This document shows, in pieces, positions 18,807-28,533 of a stretch of DNA of 64,000 nt. Position numbers and translations under genes: made by a program. The notes under the pieces were generated by a model, which did no database searches, had not been told where the DNA came from, and saw nothing but the letters and a program-made list of their open reading frames with translations. Numbering within the stretch: position 1 is the first letter of the stretch; the number at the start of each line of letters is the position of its first letter. The DNA lies in assembly GCA_900604495.1 (NCBI GenBank), contig UWOR01000007.1, positions 122,197 to 186,196 on the forward strand. The letters are read 5' to 3'. This stretch comes from Desulfovibrio sp. Marseille-P6017 (GTDB taxonomy: Bacteria; Bacillota_A; Clostridia; Peptostreptococcales; Peptostreptococcaceae).

Positions 18807-19498
18807 CTAAATACCTCCCTAAATAAAGCATCTATAGATTTACCTTTTTCACTTCTTATCTCTTCAACATCTCCTTGAAGAACTATACTTCCATCTGATA
18901 TAAATATTACCTCGTCACATATATTTTCTATCTCACTAATTAAATGAGTGGCTATTAATAATGTACTATTTTCATCAAAATTAGTTAATATAGTATTTAA
19001 TATATAACTTCTAGCCGCTGGATCTACCCCTCCTATTGGCTCATCTAATATGTAAATATCTGCTTTTCTTGACATAACTAATATAAGTTGAACTTTTTCT
19101 TTAGTTCCCTTTGACATATTTTTCAGTTTTTCATTTATATCTATTGAAAGATCTTTTAACATAGAATTTGCTTTAATTTCATCAAAGTCTTCATAAAAGT
19201 CCTTAAAAAATTTTATTATATCTTTTACTTTCATCCAATCATTTAAATACGTTCTTTCTGGTAAATAGGAAACTTTATTTTTAATTTCTTTAGATGGTTT
19301 TTGTCCATTTATAAGTACTTCACCTTCATTAGGAGTTAATAATCCATTAATTAGCTTAATCATTGTACTTTTACCATTTCCATTAGGACCTAATAATCCT
19401 ATAATTTTACCTCTTGGTATTTCTAAGCTTATATTTTGTAAAACTTGTTTTTTACCATAACTTTTACTTACATTATTGAATCTTACTACACTATCCAT
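18800..19498 (-). CDS. ABC transporter ATP-binding protein (YtrB-like)
   Basis: The 232-residue ATPase has Walker A GPNGNGKST (about 36-44), the signature LKNMSKGTKEKVQL, Walker B ADIYILDEPIGGVDP and the H-loop ATHLI. The MSKGT signature in place of LSGGQ is frequent in this YtrB-like group. It lies 12 bases after the GntR regulator and overlaps the permease gene, making a three-gene operon. Confidence 0.9.
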   Translation of the reverse strand: MDSVVRFNNVSKSYGKKQVLQNISLEIPRGKIIGLLGPNGNGKSTMIKLINGLLTPNEGEVLINGQKPSKEIKNKVSYLPERTYLNDWMKVKDIIKFFKDFYEDFDEIKANSMLKDLSIDINEKLKNMSKGTKEKVQLILVMSRKADIYILDEPIGGVDPAARSYILNTILTNFDENSTLLIATHLISEIENICDEVIFISDGSIVLQGDVEEIRSEKGKSIDALFREVFRC

Positions 19499-19510
19499 TA
19501 TCTATTCCTC

Positions 19511-19867
19511 CTACAAATTATTACTTATAATTTCTTTTATTTCACTCATATCATATCCTAAACTTTGTAAAGTTTGTTTTAGATAATTAATTTGTGCTCT
19601 AGCTATTTCATCTCTCATATTGTTAATTTTATCTTTATCATCTGTTACAAATCTTCCACTAGTTCTTTTAGAGTACACAAGTCCATCTCTTTCTAATTCT
19701 GATAAAGCTTTTTGCATAGTATTAGGATTTACCTGTGCATCTTGAGCTAGTACTCTTACTGAATCTAACTTAGAACCTATAGGTATCTCACCTGATACAA
19801 TTTTATATTTTATCTGTTCTAATAATTGTATATATATTGGTTTATTATTATCAATTTGCCAATTCAT
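19511..19867 (-). CDS. GntR-family regulator, YtrA subfamily
   Basis: The 118-residue protein has an N-terminal winged helix (PIYIQLLEQIKYKIVSGEIPIGSKL; DAQVNPNTMQKALSELERDGLVYSKRTSGRFV) and only a short helical tail, the YtrA layout without a large effector domain. It heads the ABC operon and probably represses it through the palindrome at 19881-19902. Confidence 0.9.
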   Translation of the reverse strand: MNWQIDNNKPIYIQLLEQIKYKIVSGEIPIGSKLDSVRVLAQDAQVNPNTMQKALSELERDGLVYSKRTSGRFVTDDKDKINNMRDEIARAQINYLKQTLQSLGYDMSEIKEIISNNL

Positions 19868-19880
19868 TTAATCACCTCAA

Positions 19881-19902
19881 TTGTATTATTCAATTAATAC
19901 AA
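19881..19902. promoter_or_regulatory. GntR/YtrA operator palindrome
   Basis: TTGTATTA, TTCAAT, TAATACAA is a perfect 8-bp inverted repeat with a 6-base spacer, 14 bp before the gntR start codon. The placement fits autorepression of the operon. Confidence 0.7.
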
Positions 19903-19945
19903 TGATATAATAATTCAAATTTATTTGCAATATATTTTAATAAAA

Positions 19946-19979
19946 AAATGGTATATCTCAATATTGAGATATACCATTT
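19946..19979 (-). terminator. Terminator after the Cys-rich protein gene
   Basis: A 34-base perfect palindrome (17-bp arms) ends three bases from the stop at 19983; the minus strand continues into TTTTTTTA. Confidence 0.85.
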
Positions 19980-19982
19980 CTT

Positions 19983-20459
19983 CTAGCATCCACATCCACA
20001 ATTTTTATTGCATCCGCATGAATTATTAGATACATGTGAAGAATTATATCCATAATCAGCTAAGTTGCAACCTTCTACATCTTCATATAAGTCTTCATAG
20101 CACTCTACACTTTTAGCTAAGCAAGCTTGTGCTTGTTGCATTAAACATATACCTTGATCTGCTAATTGGTCATATTGAGCCCAAAGTTCATTAGCTCTTT
20201 TACATTCTTCTATAGCTTGTTGTTTTAAGCATTCAGCTTTTTGTTCAGCAGCCAAAGCTTGTTGAGCTATTCTATTAGCTTTGTTATTTATACATTCAGC
20301 TTGTTGACATTTTTCGTTAGCTAGTTGTTTATATTCATTACAGTTAGACATATTGCTTGAAGGATTCACTACATTAGATGTATTGCAAGAATTACACCCG
20401 CAAGATTTATTCACATTTGATTTACATCCACAAGACATTTTTCTAGTTTTATTTTTCAT
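19983..20459 (-). CDS. Cysteine-rich protein, probable spore coat/exosporium component
   Basis: The 158-residue protein has Cys-rich ends (MSCGCKSNVNKSCGCNSCN; SCGCNKNCGCGC) around a long Gln/Ala/Cys helix with repeating QA and EC pairs (EKCQQAECINNKANRIAQQ; ECLKQQAIEECKRANELW). There is no signal peptide. Such proteins in Clostridioides (the Cde group) form disulfide-linked exosporium layers; the resemblance here is in composition and size, not in recognised motifs. AAGGTGG lies 12 bases before the ATG used; a GTG three codons upstream is possible. Confidence 0.65.
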   Translation of the reverse strand: MKNKTRKMSCGCKSNVNKSCGCNSCNTSNVVNPSSNMSNCNEYKQLANEKCQQAECINNKANRIAQQALAAEQKAECLKQQAIEECKRANELWAQYDQLADQGICLMQQAQACLAKSVECYEDLYEDVEGCNLADYGYNSSHVSNNSCGCNKNCGCGC

Positions 20460-20532
20460 AAATATCACTAACCACCTTTTTAATATTATATTAGAGAATT
20501 ATCTCTCTTAATATATACTATTCAAAAGCCGA

Positions 20533-22557
20533 TTAATTGCGACACATTTCTTTATTTTTATTCTTATTTTTTAACAATTTCACTGCTATACCTATAAATA
20601 AGATACTAATTGAGATGTATACTAAACACTGAAATATACTTAAACTACTTGAAACATTAGTACTAGTTTCTACATGTTCTATATTAGATAAAAAATGACT
20701 TACTACTACTGATAATCCATTATTTAAAAAGTGCATAAGCATACTTACAAATATAGAATTAGTTTTACATACTGCATAAGCAAAAGATATTCCAAGAATT
20801 CCTGTTGGTATCATTCTTATAAAATCCATATGCATAAATCCAAATAACACACCTGTTAATATTACTGCTCCAGTACAAGTTTTTTTATTATCTTTAAATG
20901 AACTTAGTAAGAACCCTCTAAAAAATATTTCTTCACAAATAGCTGGCATACATGCTACTATAAGTAAATTTAATATAAAATTATCCTTCATAAATAATGC
21001 ATCATTTAGTCCATCTACTACTTCCATACTTTTAGGGAATAACATTATAAGTATTTGACTTATTAACATAACCCCAATATATGTACCTATCCATAGACTT
21101 ATTGCTCCAAATACTTGTTTTATGCTTGGTATATTTAAACTAAATACTTTTTTAAAGTCTGATTTTATATAATAAGCAAATAATAAAGGAAGACCTATTA
21201 TCATTACTTGAGTCATAGCAATTCCTGCCATTCCAAACTTCATTTGTACTAAACTGCCTACATATATAAGTAAAACTAATCCAAAAGCATATAATATTAT
21301 ACCATCACTCATACTTGGCATAGTTCCCTTTTTAATATTTGAGCGCTTTTCTAAGAATGAAAAACTTCTACTACTCCCAAATAGTATTTCTTCTGAGTTA
21401 AACATCTTAGACAATAAAATAACAGCTAAAATTACAAAAGTAAAATTAGATATAAATACCATCGCTACTAAATTAATCTCTGAGTTGAATCCTAATACAC
21501 TTTTTATAAGTAAAGATATATTAACCACTGGTATTATAGATGTAAAAGTATCAAGTTTGATAGTTGGTATCATTGAAGCATATGATGGTATAAGCACTAA
21601 AAACATAACTGGTGTTATATAGTTTTGAGCATCTTTAAAGCTTTTAGCTAAAGAACATACACACATACTTACAGCAGATATAACCATTGCAAATAAGCAT
21701 ATACATAATAATGTTATTATTAGAGGAAAAATTAATTCTCCTATATTAAAACTACTTAAAGATATTCCTTCTACTACACCTCCACTTACAAATAAAAATC
21801 CTAGTGTCAAAAGTATGGATAATACATTTAATAATGCAGTCACTATTGCACAAAAAGATACTGCCATATATTTCCCCATTACCAATTCTAAGTTCGTTAT
21901 AGGTAATGTAAATAGCGTTTCTAAAGTACCTCTCTCTTTTTCTCCTGCCATAGAATCTATTGCTGGATAAATTGCTCCTAAAAGAACTCCTATTATTAAA
22001 ATAACTGGTATAATTTGACCAAGTAATGACCCTGCTATTTCTTCTGTTTTTGCCACATCTATAGTTTCTATTACTACTGGTTCTAGTACTTCATTAGGGC
22101 TTAATCCAATTTCAATAAGCTTTGTCTCTACAATATTAGTTTTATATTTTTCAAATATATTTTCTAATTTATTAATTACTGTACCAGATTTTTCCTTCGA
22201 TGAATTTAGGTAAATTTCATATTCTTCTATATTATTATTTATATTAGTAATTATATAAGCATCTATATTTCCATCCTCTAATTCTTTTTTATAATTATTA
22301 GTCTCTATTAGATTTATATTTCCATTTTTATCATTTTTCTCTTCATCCATCAACTTTATTAGTTCTTGATTTGGAGTTTTTTCAAAAGCTATATTTATAT
22401 CATCTTTTTCCATACTACTCATTGATGCACTCATTATCTGTGTCATTATTATCATAATTACAGGGTATAGAATTAATGGAAGTACAATTCCCATAAATAA
22501 AGTTTTTTTATCTCTAAGAATGTCTATCATTTCTTTCTTAAATATAGATTTAACCAT
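20533..22557 (-). CDS. ABC-2 permease fused to CPBP intramembrane protease
   Basis: The 674-residue protein has two parts. Residues 1 to about 385 are a NatB-like ABC-2 permease: one N-terminal membrane segment, a large extracytoplasmic domain, then six segments with DSMAGEKERGTLETLFTLPIT. From about residue 430 a second membrane domain carries the CPBP (CAAX protease/bacteriocin-processing) motifs PAICEEIFFRGFLLSSF and GVLFGFMHMD. The start at 22557 has GAGG 6 bases upstream and lies one base after the ATPase stop. The fusion links export and possible proteolysis in one chain. Confidence 0.88.
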   Translation of the reverse strand: MVKSIFKKEMIDILRDKKTLFMGIVLPLILYPVIMIIMTQIMSASMSSMEKDDINIAFEKTPNQELIKLMDEEKNDKNGNINLIETNNYKKELEDGNIDAYIITNINNNIEEYEIYLNSSKEKSGTVINKLENIFEKYKTNIVETKLIEIGLSPNEVLEPVVIETIDVAKTEEIAGSLLGQIIPVILIIGVLLGAIYPAIDSMAGEKERGTLETLFTLPITNLELVMGKYMAVSFCAIVTALLNVLSILLTLGFLFVSGGVVEGISLSSFNIGELIFPLIITLLCICLFAMVISAVSMCVCSLAKSFKDAQNYITPVMFLVLIPSYASMIPTIKLDTFTSIIPVVNISLLIKSVLGFNSEINLVAMVFISNFTFVILAVILLSKMFNSEEILFGSSRSFSFLEKRSNIKKGTMPSMSDGIILYAFGLVLLIYVGSLVQMKFGMAGIAMTQVMIIGLPLLFAYYIKSDFKKVFSLNIPSIKQVFGAISLWIGTYIGVMLISQILIMLFPKSMEVVDGLNDALFMKDNFILNLLIVACMPAICEEIFFRGFLLSSFKDNKKTCTGAVILTGVLFGFMHMDFIRMIPTGILGISFAYAVCKTNSIFVSMLMHFLNNGLSVVVSHFLSNIEHVETSTNVSSSLSIFQCLVYISISILFIGIAVKLLKNKNKNKEMCRN

Positions 22558-22558
22558 T

Positions 22559-23350
22559 TTAGTCCTCAATTAGATTCCCCCTTTTACTAGCAATATTTAT
22601 AAATATATCTCTTAAACTTTGTGTATTGTATTCACGTTTTAATTCTTCACAACTTCCATTTGCTATTATTTCTCCTTTGTGAATCATATAAATTTTATCA
22701 CATAATGTTTCTGCTTCTTCCATATAGTGAGTTGAATATAATACAGTTTTTCCATTATCCCTTTCATTTTTCATAAAATCTATTATAGACTTACTACTTA
22801 TTACATCTAATCCTAATGTTGGTTCATCAAATATATAAATTTTTGGTGAATGAATTAGACATCTTGCAATAGAAGTTCTTTGATTTTGCCCTGTTGATAA
22901 ATTTTCGATACGATTGTCTATAAAGTTCTTCATATCCATCACTTCTACTATATGGTCAATTGATTTTTCTATTTCATATTCTTCCATATCATATAAGCTT
23001 CCAAAGGTAGTGAGTAGTTCTCTTGGAGATAATCTATTATATAACTTTGTATTACCGGATATATACCCTATTTCTTTTTTTGCTAAATTCTTATCTTTTA
23101 AGTAATCGTACCCTGCCACTTTTATACTACCTGATGTTGGTGTTAATATTCCACCTAACATTCTTAGCAATGTTGTTTTACCAGCTCCATTAGGACCTAA
23201 TATTCCTATTATTTCTCCTTTTCCAGCTGTAAAAGATACATTATTTACAGCTAAAAATTCTTCTTTTTTGGTTTTTAATTTTACTTTTTTATTTGACTCA
23301 TCTTTTACTACTCTAGTAAATGATTTACATAAATTACTTACTTCAATCAT
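22559..23350 (-). CDS. ABC transporter ATP-binding protein (NatA-like)
   Basis: The 263-residue ATPase has Walker A GPNGAGKTT, signature NLSTGQNQRTSIARCL, Walker B IYIFDEPTLGLDV and the H-loop YSTHYMEEAE. A lysine-rich insert (KDESNKKVKLKTKKEEF) near residue 15 is unusual for the family but known in NatA-like proteins. It is translationally coupled to the permease-protease fusion. NatAB systems export sodium or toxic compounds; the substrate here is unknown. Confidence 0.88.
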   Translation of the reverse strand: MIEVSNLCKSFTRVVKDESNKKVKLKTKKEEFLAVNNVSFTAGKGEIIGILGPNGAGKTTLLRMLGGILTPTSGSIKVAGYDYLKDKNLAKKEIGYISGNTKLYNRLSPRELLTTFGSLYDMEEYEIEKSIDHIVEVMDMKNFIDNRIENLSTGQNQRTSIARCLIHSPKIYIFDEPTLGLDVISSKSIIDFMKNERDNGKTVLYSTHYMEEAETLCDKIYMIHKGEIIANGSCEELKREYNTQSLRDIFINIASKRGNLIED

Positions 23351-23418
23351 CTCTTGCTCCCTTCAAAATTTTATTTTGTATAAATATATTATAATGTATA
23401 TATTATCAATGTAGTACA

Positions 23419-23457
23419 AATAAAAGAGAATCATGCATTACATAATCCTCTTTTATT
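23419..23457 (-). terminator. Terminator hairpin downstream of rmlB
   Basis: AATAAAAGAG (23419-23428) pairs with CTCTTTTATT (23448-23457), between the rmlB stop at 23491 and the start of the next minus-strand gene. Confidence 0.65.
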
Positions 23458-23490
23458 CATACTACATTAGACTTTATTTTTCTTATCATT

Positions 23491-24447
23491 TTAAAATATG
23501 TTAATATAGTAACTAATAGTATTTTTTATTCCTTCTTCAAAACTATATTTGGGCTTCCATCCTAATTCTCTTTGTATCTTAGATGAATCTATTGCATATC
23601 TTAGATCATGACCTGGTCTATCTTTTACATATTTAATAAGTGAGTCAGGCTTATTTAACTCTTTTAATATCATTTTAACAATTTCTATATTGCTTTTTTC
23701 ATTATTAGATCCCACATTATATATTTCCCCAAGTTTGCCTTTATGGATTATTATATCAATAGCTTCACAATGATCTTTTACATGTATCCAATCTCTAACA
23801 TTCATTCCATTTCCATAAACCGGTAGACTCTCATTATTTATAGCTTTACTTATTATCAAAGGTATAAGTTTTTCTTGATGCTGAAACTCTCCGTAATTAT
23901 TTGAACATCTAGAAATTGTTATAGGCAGATTATAAGTTCTATAGTATGACTTAACTAATAAATCTGCAGATGCTTTTGATGCTGAGTACGGTGAGCTTGG
24001 ATTTATTTTTGAATTTTCATTGAATAATAAATCTTTTCTGTCTATTGGTAAATCTCCATATACTTCATCTGTTGACACTTGATGAAACTTTTTTATATTA
24101 TATTTCCTACATGCTTCTAGTAATACTTGTGTTCCTAATATATTCGTTTGTGTAAATATCATTGGATTTGATATTGAATTATCAACATGCGACTCTGCTG
24201 CAAAATTAACTACTATATCAATATTTTCATTTTCGAATAAATAAAATATAAATTCCTTATTACAAATATCTTCTTTTATAAATTTATAGCTTTTATTATT
24301 TTCTAGTTTTTTTAAATTACTTATATTAGATGCATATGTTAATTTATCTAAATTAATTATTTTGTAGTCTTTATACTTATTCATCATATAATATATAAAA
24401 TTTGTTCCTATAAAACCTGCTCCTCCAGTAACTAAAATTGTTTTCAT
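23491..24447 (-). CDS. rmlB: dTDP-glucose 4,6-dehydratase
   Basis: RmlB makes dTDP-4-keto-6-deoxyglucose, the second step of dTDP-rhamnose synthesis. The 318-residue SDR-type protein has GGAGFIGTNF at the N-terminus, NFAAESHVDNSI, STDEVYGDL (catalytic Asp/Glu) and the YSASKAS catalytic tyrosine-lysine motif. It is the last gene of the acetyltransferase-rmlC-rmlD-rmlA-rmlB run. Confidence 0.95.
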   Translation of the reverse strand: MKTILVTGGAGFIGTNFIYYMMNKYKDYKIINLDKLTYASNISNLKKLENNKSYKFIKEDICNKEFIFYLFENENIDIVVNFAAESHVDNSISNPMIFTQTNILGTQVLLEACRKYNIKKFHQVSTDEVYGDLPIDRKDLLFNENSKINPSSPYSASKASADLLVKSYYRTYNLPITISRCSNNYGEFQHQEKLIPLIISKAINNESLPVYGNGMNVRDWIHVKDHCEAIDIIIHKGKLGEIYNVGSNNEKSNIEIVKMILKELNKPDSLIKYVKDRPGHDLRYAIDSSKIQRELGWKPKYSFEEGIKNTISYYINIF

Positions 24448-24462
24448 AGTTAAAATTCTCCT

Positions 24463-25332
24463 TTATTTATTGCTAATTAACTTAAGTAATTGATTATAGT
24501 AAGATGTTTTTTTATATGACTCAGCTAATTTAATGAGTTTATCTCCATTTATATATCCTTTATTGTATGCTACTTCTTCTATACATCCTATATTTATATT
24601 TTTTTCAGTTTGCATTTTATAAACAAGATTTGATGCTTTTCTTAGTGCATTATAATTTCCTGTATCTAGCCATATAGTATCCTTAGATAATAATTCTACA
24701 CTAAGTTTTCCTTTAGCTAAATATTCATTATTTATAGATGTTATTTCTAATTCTCCTCTTTCTGATGGATTTATATTTTTAGCTATTTCTATAACATTAT
24801 TATCATAAAAATATAATCCAGGAACAATATAATTTGATTTTGGATTTTTAGGCTTTTCTTCTATAGATACTACTCTATAATTCTCATCAAACTCTACAAC
24901 TCCAAATTCACGTGGGCTGTCTACTTCATATCCAAATATTAGAGCACCATCTCTTAAATGAGATGCTTTTTCTATCTTATTTATAAAATCAAATCCATAA
25001 AATATATTATCTCCTAGTATTAATGATACACTATCGTTGCCTATAAATTCTTCTCCTAATATAAATGCTTGTGCTAAGCCCTTTGGTTTATTTTGAATCT
25101 CATAGCTTAATTTAATTCCTAACTGACTTCCATCTTGTAGTAAATCTTCATACATAGGTAGATCCCTAGGTGTAGATATTATAAGAATTTCTTTTATTCC
25201 AGCCAACATTAATACTGATAATGGATAATATATCATTGGTTTGTCATATACAGGTAAAATTTGTTTTGATATTGATTTTGTCAGTGGATATAGTCTGGTT
25301 CCAAGACCTCCTGCAAGTATTATACCTTTCAT
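24463..25332 (-). CDS. rmlA: Glucose-1-phosphate thymidylyltransferase
   Basis: RmlA makes dTDP-glucose from glucose 1-phosphate and dTTP. The 289-residue protein has GGLGTRLYPLTKSISKQILP (nucleotide loop and catalytic lysines), YDKPMIYYPLS, LILGDNIFYG with the metal aspartate, and IEEKPKNPKSNY. It is encoded 15 bases upstream of rmlB. Confidence 0.95.
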   Translation of the reverse strand: MKGIILAGGLGTRLYPLTKSISKQILPVYDKPMIYYPLSVLMLAGIKEILIISTPRDLPMYEDLLQDGSQLGIKLSYEIQNKPKGLAQAFILGEEFIGNDSVSLILGDNIFYGFDFINKIEKASHLRDGALIFGYEVDSPREFGVVEFDENYRVVSIEEKPKNPKSNYIVPGLYFYDNNVIEIAKNINPSERGELEITSINNEYLAKGKLSVELLSKDTIWLDTGNYNALRKASNLVYKMQTEKNINIGCIEEVAYNKGYINGDKLIKLAESYKKTSYYNQLLKLISNK

Positions 25333-25368
25333 TTAATATCAACCTCATCATTTACATACTTTTATGTC

Positions 25369-26220
25369 TTAAGAATTATTTATTTCTTTTATATATTCTT
25401 CAACTGCAACTTTCCAATCTGGAAGTAAGTGAAAATTATTATCTTTTAATTTATCTTTATTTAATCTACTATTTAGTGGTCTTATTGCTTTTGACTTATA
25501 TTCATTCGTAGTTATTGGTATTAAGTTTATATCTTTATTAGCTATTTCGAATATTATTTTTGCAAGTTCATACCATGTGCAATAACCTTCATTCGTAGCA
25601 TGATATGTTCCATATTTTTTACTTTCAAGCATATCTACTAATAATTTTGATATATCTTTTGTATATGTTGGTGATCCTATTTGATCGTTTATTACACTTA
25701 TTATTTCTTTATTATTAGATAGGTCTAACATCGTCTTTATAAAGTTTTTACCATTTATTCCAAATACCCATGATATTCTTACTATAAAATATTTTTCTAA
25801 TAAAGTTCTTACATATTGCTCTCCTATATATTTGCTCTTTCCATATATATTTATTGGATTTATATTATCATCTTCATTATATGGACTTTGTTTATTTCCA
25901 TCAAATACATAATCTGTGCTTATATATATCATAGGTATATTTAAAATATTAGCACATTTCGCTATATTTTTAGTTCCTCTTCCATTTACCTTCATACATA
26001 AATCAATTTCCTCTTCAGCTTTATCTACGTTAGTATATGCAGCACAATGAATAATTGCATCGCAGTTACTATTTAATATATAGTCTTTAGTTTGACGGTC
26101 TGCTGTAATATCCATTTCTTCTTTTGTTGGACAAATTGGAATATAGTCCCTTTTATATAACTCTTTTACAAGATCATATCCTAACTGACCTTGACTTCCT
26201 GTAACCAGCACATTTTTCAT
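25369..26220 (-). CDS. rmlD: dTDP-4-dehydrorhamnose reductase
   Basis: RmlD reduces dTDP-4-keto-rhamnose to dTDP-rhamnose. The 283-residue SDR protein has VTGSQGQLGYDLV, HCAAYTNVDKAE, STDYVFDG and the YGKSKYIGE catalytic motif. The open frame starts at 26238, inside the end of rmlC, but GAAGGA about 10 bases before the ATG at 26220 favours the later start. Confidence 0.93.
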   Translation of the reverse strand: MKNVLVTGSQGQLGYDLVKELYKRDYIPICPTKEEMDITADRQTKDYILNSNCDAIIHCAAYTNVDKAEEEIDLCMKVNGRGTKNIAKCANILNIPMIYISTDYVFDGNKQSPYNEDDNINPINIYGKSKYIGEQYVRTLLEKYFIVRISWVFGINGKNFIKTMLDLSNNKEIISVINDQIGSPTYTKDISKLLVDMLESKKYGTYHATNEGYCTWYELAKIIFEIANKDINLIPITTNEYKSKAIRPLNSRLNKDKLKDNNFHLLPDWKVAVEEYIKEINNS

Positions 26221-26227
26221 ATTACTA

Positions 26228-26797
26228 CTATCCTTCATATTTAAAAGGTATATCTACTTCATACAGAGTCTTTAAATTTTTGTCTTTTTCTGAAATAATT
26301 AAATTATCTACATTATCTATTGGCCAGTCTATATTTATATTTTTATCATTCCATATAATTCCACTTTCATGTTCTGGATTATAAAAATCACTACATTTAT
26401 ATGTGAATATAGCTTCTTTTGATTTTACTAAAAATCCATGAGCAAAACCTACTGGTATATAAAGCTGTCTTTTATTTTCTTCTGATAGAAGAACCATTTC
26501 ATATTGTCCGAATGTTGGTGATCCTATTCTTAAATCAACTGCAACATCATAAACTGTGCCCTTTATAACTCTTACAAGTTTACCTTGTGGATTTTTAGTT
26601 TGGAAGTGAAGTCCTCTTAGTACATTTTGAGTTGATTTTGATTAGTTGTCTTGAACAAAGTTCATTGTTAATCCATTATTATAAAATTCTTTTTTATTAT
26701 AGTATTCTAAAAAATAACCTCTTTTATCTTGAAAAATCTTTGATTCTATTACGTATAATCCATCTATCTTTGTATATATAAATTTAAAATTTTCCAA
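26228..26797 (-). pseudogene. rmlC: dTDP-4-dehydrorhamnose 3,5-epimerase with in-frame stop
   Basis: Translation from a TTG at 26797 (AGGGTG 6 bases upstream) gives FKFIYTKIDGLYVIESK, FQDKRGYFLEYYNKKEF, NFVQDN, then TAA at 26642-26644, and continues in the same frame with SKSTQNVLRGLHFQTKNPQ, GTVYDVAVDLRIGSP and YIPVGFAHGFLV to 26228. All of this matches RmlC. The stop replaces the residue after QDN, where homologues have His or Gln; CAA to TAA is a single change. The longest remaining open piece (from 26497) lacks the active-site GLH region. If real, this copy is inactive and dTDP-rhamnose synthesis would need another epimerase. Confidence 0.88.
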
Positions 26798-26834
26798 TTT
26801 ATTCACCCTAATCATATACATAATTTAAACTTTA

Positions 26835-27410
26835 TTAATCTATACTTTTTAATTTATCTATAAGCATCTGCTTTTCTAATTCTAATATATTCTTACTTCT
26901 ATTTTTTATTTTTACAGCAGGGCATCCTACATATATAGACCATTCATCACAATCATTCTTTATTAGCGAACAAGCACCTATTGCTGTTCCTACTTTTACT
27001 CTTACACTTGGTAAAACAGTTGTTCCTGTTCCTAGTATTGAGTGCTTTTCTAAAATTACTTTCCCTCCATATATATTTCTATATTTATCATCTACCATTG
27101 GGTTTGCCATTGCATTTCCAGAATAATCATCAGAAATAGCATATATTACACATCTAGATGATATTGATACAAAATCATTTATTTCAATACCTTCATCTCC
27201 TGCAAATAATCCAACATATGCTGATATATGAACATAACTACCTATCTTTATATTTCCACTTAAAATACAAAAATCATCAATCCTAACATTGTTTCCAATA
27301 TACACGTTTTCTGCATTATAAATGCTAGCTTTTTTACTTATTAGTACATTATCTCCAAAATTTTTTAAACCTAATTTGTACAATTCTTCTCGTGAAAAGA
27401 AACTATTCAT
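26835..27410 (-). CDS. Left-handed beta-helix acyltransferase (WbbJ-like)
   Basis: The 191-residue protein has hexapeptide repeats from residue 25 to 165 (IYNAENVYIGNNVRIDDFC, IKIGSYVHISAYV, VILEKHSILGTGTTVLPSV), the fold of acetyl-CoA-dependent sugar O- or N-acetyltransferases. A similar acetyltransferase is part of Bacillus sps spore-polysaccharide loci. It lies just upstream of rmlC in the same run. Confidence 0.82.
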   Translation of the reverse strand: MNSFFSREELYKLGLKNFGDNVLISKKASIYNAENVYIGNNVRIDDFCILSGNIKIGSYVHISAYVGLFAGDEGIEINDFVSISSRCVIYAISDDYSGNAMANPMVDDKYRNIYGGKVILEKHSILGTGTTVLPSVRVKVGTAIGACSLIKNDCDEWSIYVGCPAVKIKNRSKNILELEKQMLIDKLKSID

Positions 27411-27443
27411 TTTTATCCTCCAATTAATTGAGTCGTATATTAG

Positions 27444-28523
27444 CTAAATATTATTTTCTCTTAACCATTTATTAACTATTTCAATTTGTTCATTTGTAGG
27501 CGTAGATACAGTTTTGTACCAATCTATACATAAATTAAAGGTTTTATCAAATACATTATTCATAAATTCTTTATCATATCCAAACTTTTGACAAGATAAC
27601 TGTTTTGTGGATTTTATCGCATCTAGTGTTTCTATGATTTCTTCTACTCTAAGTGAGTAACTATTAGCTCTTTTATGTCTTCTAAATACTGCAACTATAC
27701 TGTTTATTGATAAAGCATTACCTCCAAGTAATGCTCTTTGATATAAATCTATATCTCCAAATCCATCCATATGATTTACTTCTACATACTCTAAATTACG
27801 TCTATTATGCATAACTGATAATGTTGTTGGTGGTTTTCTCTTTATTATACCTGATGAAATTTCTAAAAAGTAATTATTTTTGTCTATTTCTGGTGGTAGA
27901 TTTAATTCACGTATTTCTATATTATTACTTATATTTCCTTCATAATATACAATCATATCGCCAACGATAAATGATATATTATTATGTCTAGAATATAAAT
28001 TTATGCAATTAGTAAAAAAGTCATTATCAATATAAAAATCATCATCATTCATAAATATAACATAGTCACCTCTGGATAAATTATATCCTTTTTTTTGACT
28101 TTTTCTTGATCCTATATTTTTAATATTTTTATAATATTTTATTCTACTTTCATTCTTGTACTTATTTTTTATAATATCTTCTGTTCTATCTGTAGAAAAA
28201 TCATCTATTATTATAATTTCAAAGTTTTTATAGCTTTGTCTTAAAATACTTTCTATTGATTCTACAATAATATGTCCCTTATTATAAGTTGGAATTATTA
28301 TACTTATTACTTTATTTCCATAAACTATATTTTCTCTATAATTAGTTTTAAAAAAATAATCTTCTAACATAGATATATCCTCATTAGTCAACTCCTCTAC
28401 CTTATTTAAATAAAATCTTAATCCGTCTATAGTAAGATTTTTATTTTTTACTTTTTTCATAATGCTATTAAACATATCTTTATTCTTAATTCTAAGAAAA
28501 ATATTACTTATATCATTAATCAT
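27444..28523 (-). CDS. Family 2 glycosyltransferase with extra N-terminal region
   Basis: The 359-residue protein has a helical N-terminal region (about 1-65), then a GT-A domain: VISIIIPTYNKGHIIVESIES, FEIIIIDDFSTDRTED and the metal site YVIFMNDDDF. There is no membrane segment. It follows the DegT-type aminotransferase by 10 bases and precedes the acetyltransferase, so it probably adds one sugar of the glycan made by this locus. Confidence 0.85.
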   Translation of the reverse strand: MINDISNIFLRIKNKDMFNSIMKKVKNKNLTIDGLRFYLNKVEELTNEDISMLEDYFFKTNYRENIVYGNKVISIIIPTYNKGHIIVESIESILRQSYKNFEIIIIDDFSTDRTEDIIKNKYKNESRIKYYKNIKNIGSRKSQKKGYNLSRGDYVIFMNDDDFYIDNDFFTNCINLYSRHNNISFIVGDMIVYYEGNISNNIEIRELNLPPEIDKNNYFLEISSGIIKRKPPTTLSVMHNRRNLEYVEVNHMDGFGDIDLYQRALLGGNALSINSIVAVFRRHKRANSYSLRVEEIIETLDAIKSTKQLSCQKFGYDKEFMNNVFDKTFNLCIDWYKTVSTPTNEQIEIVNKWLRENNI

Positions 28524-28533
28524 ATAAATCCCT

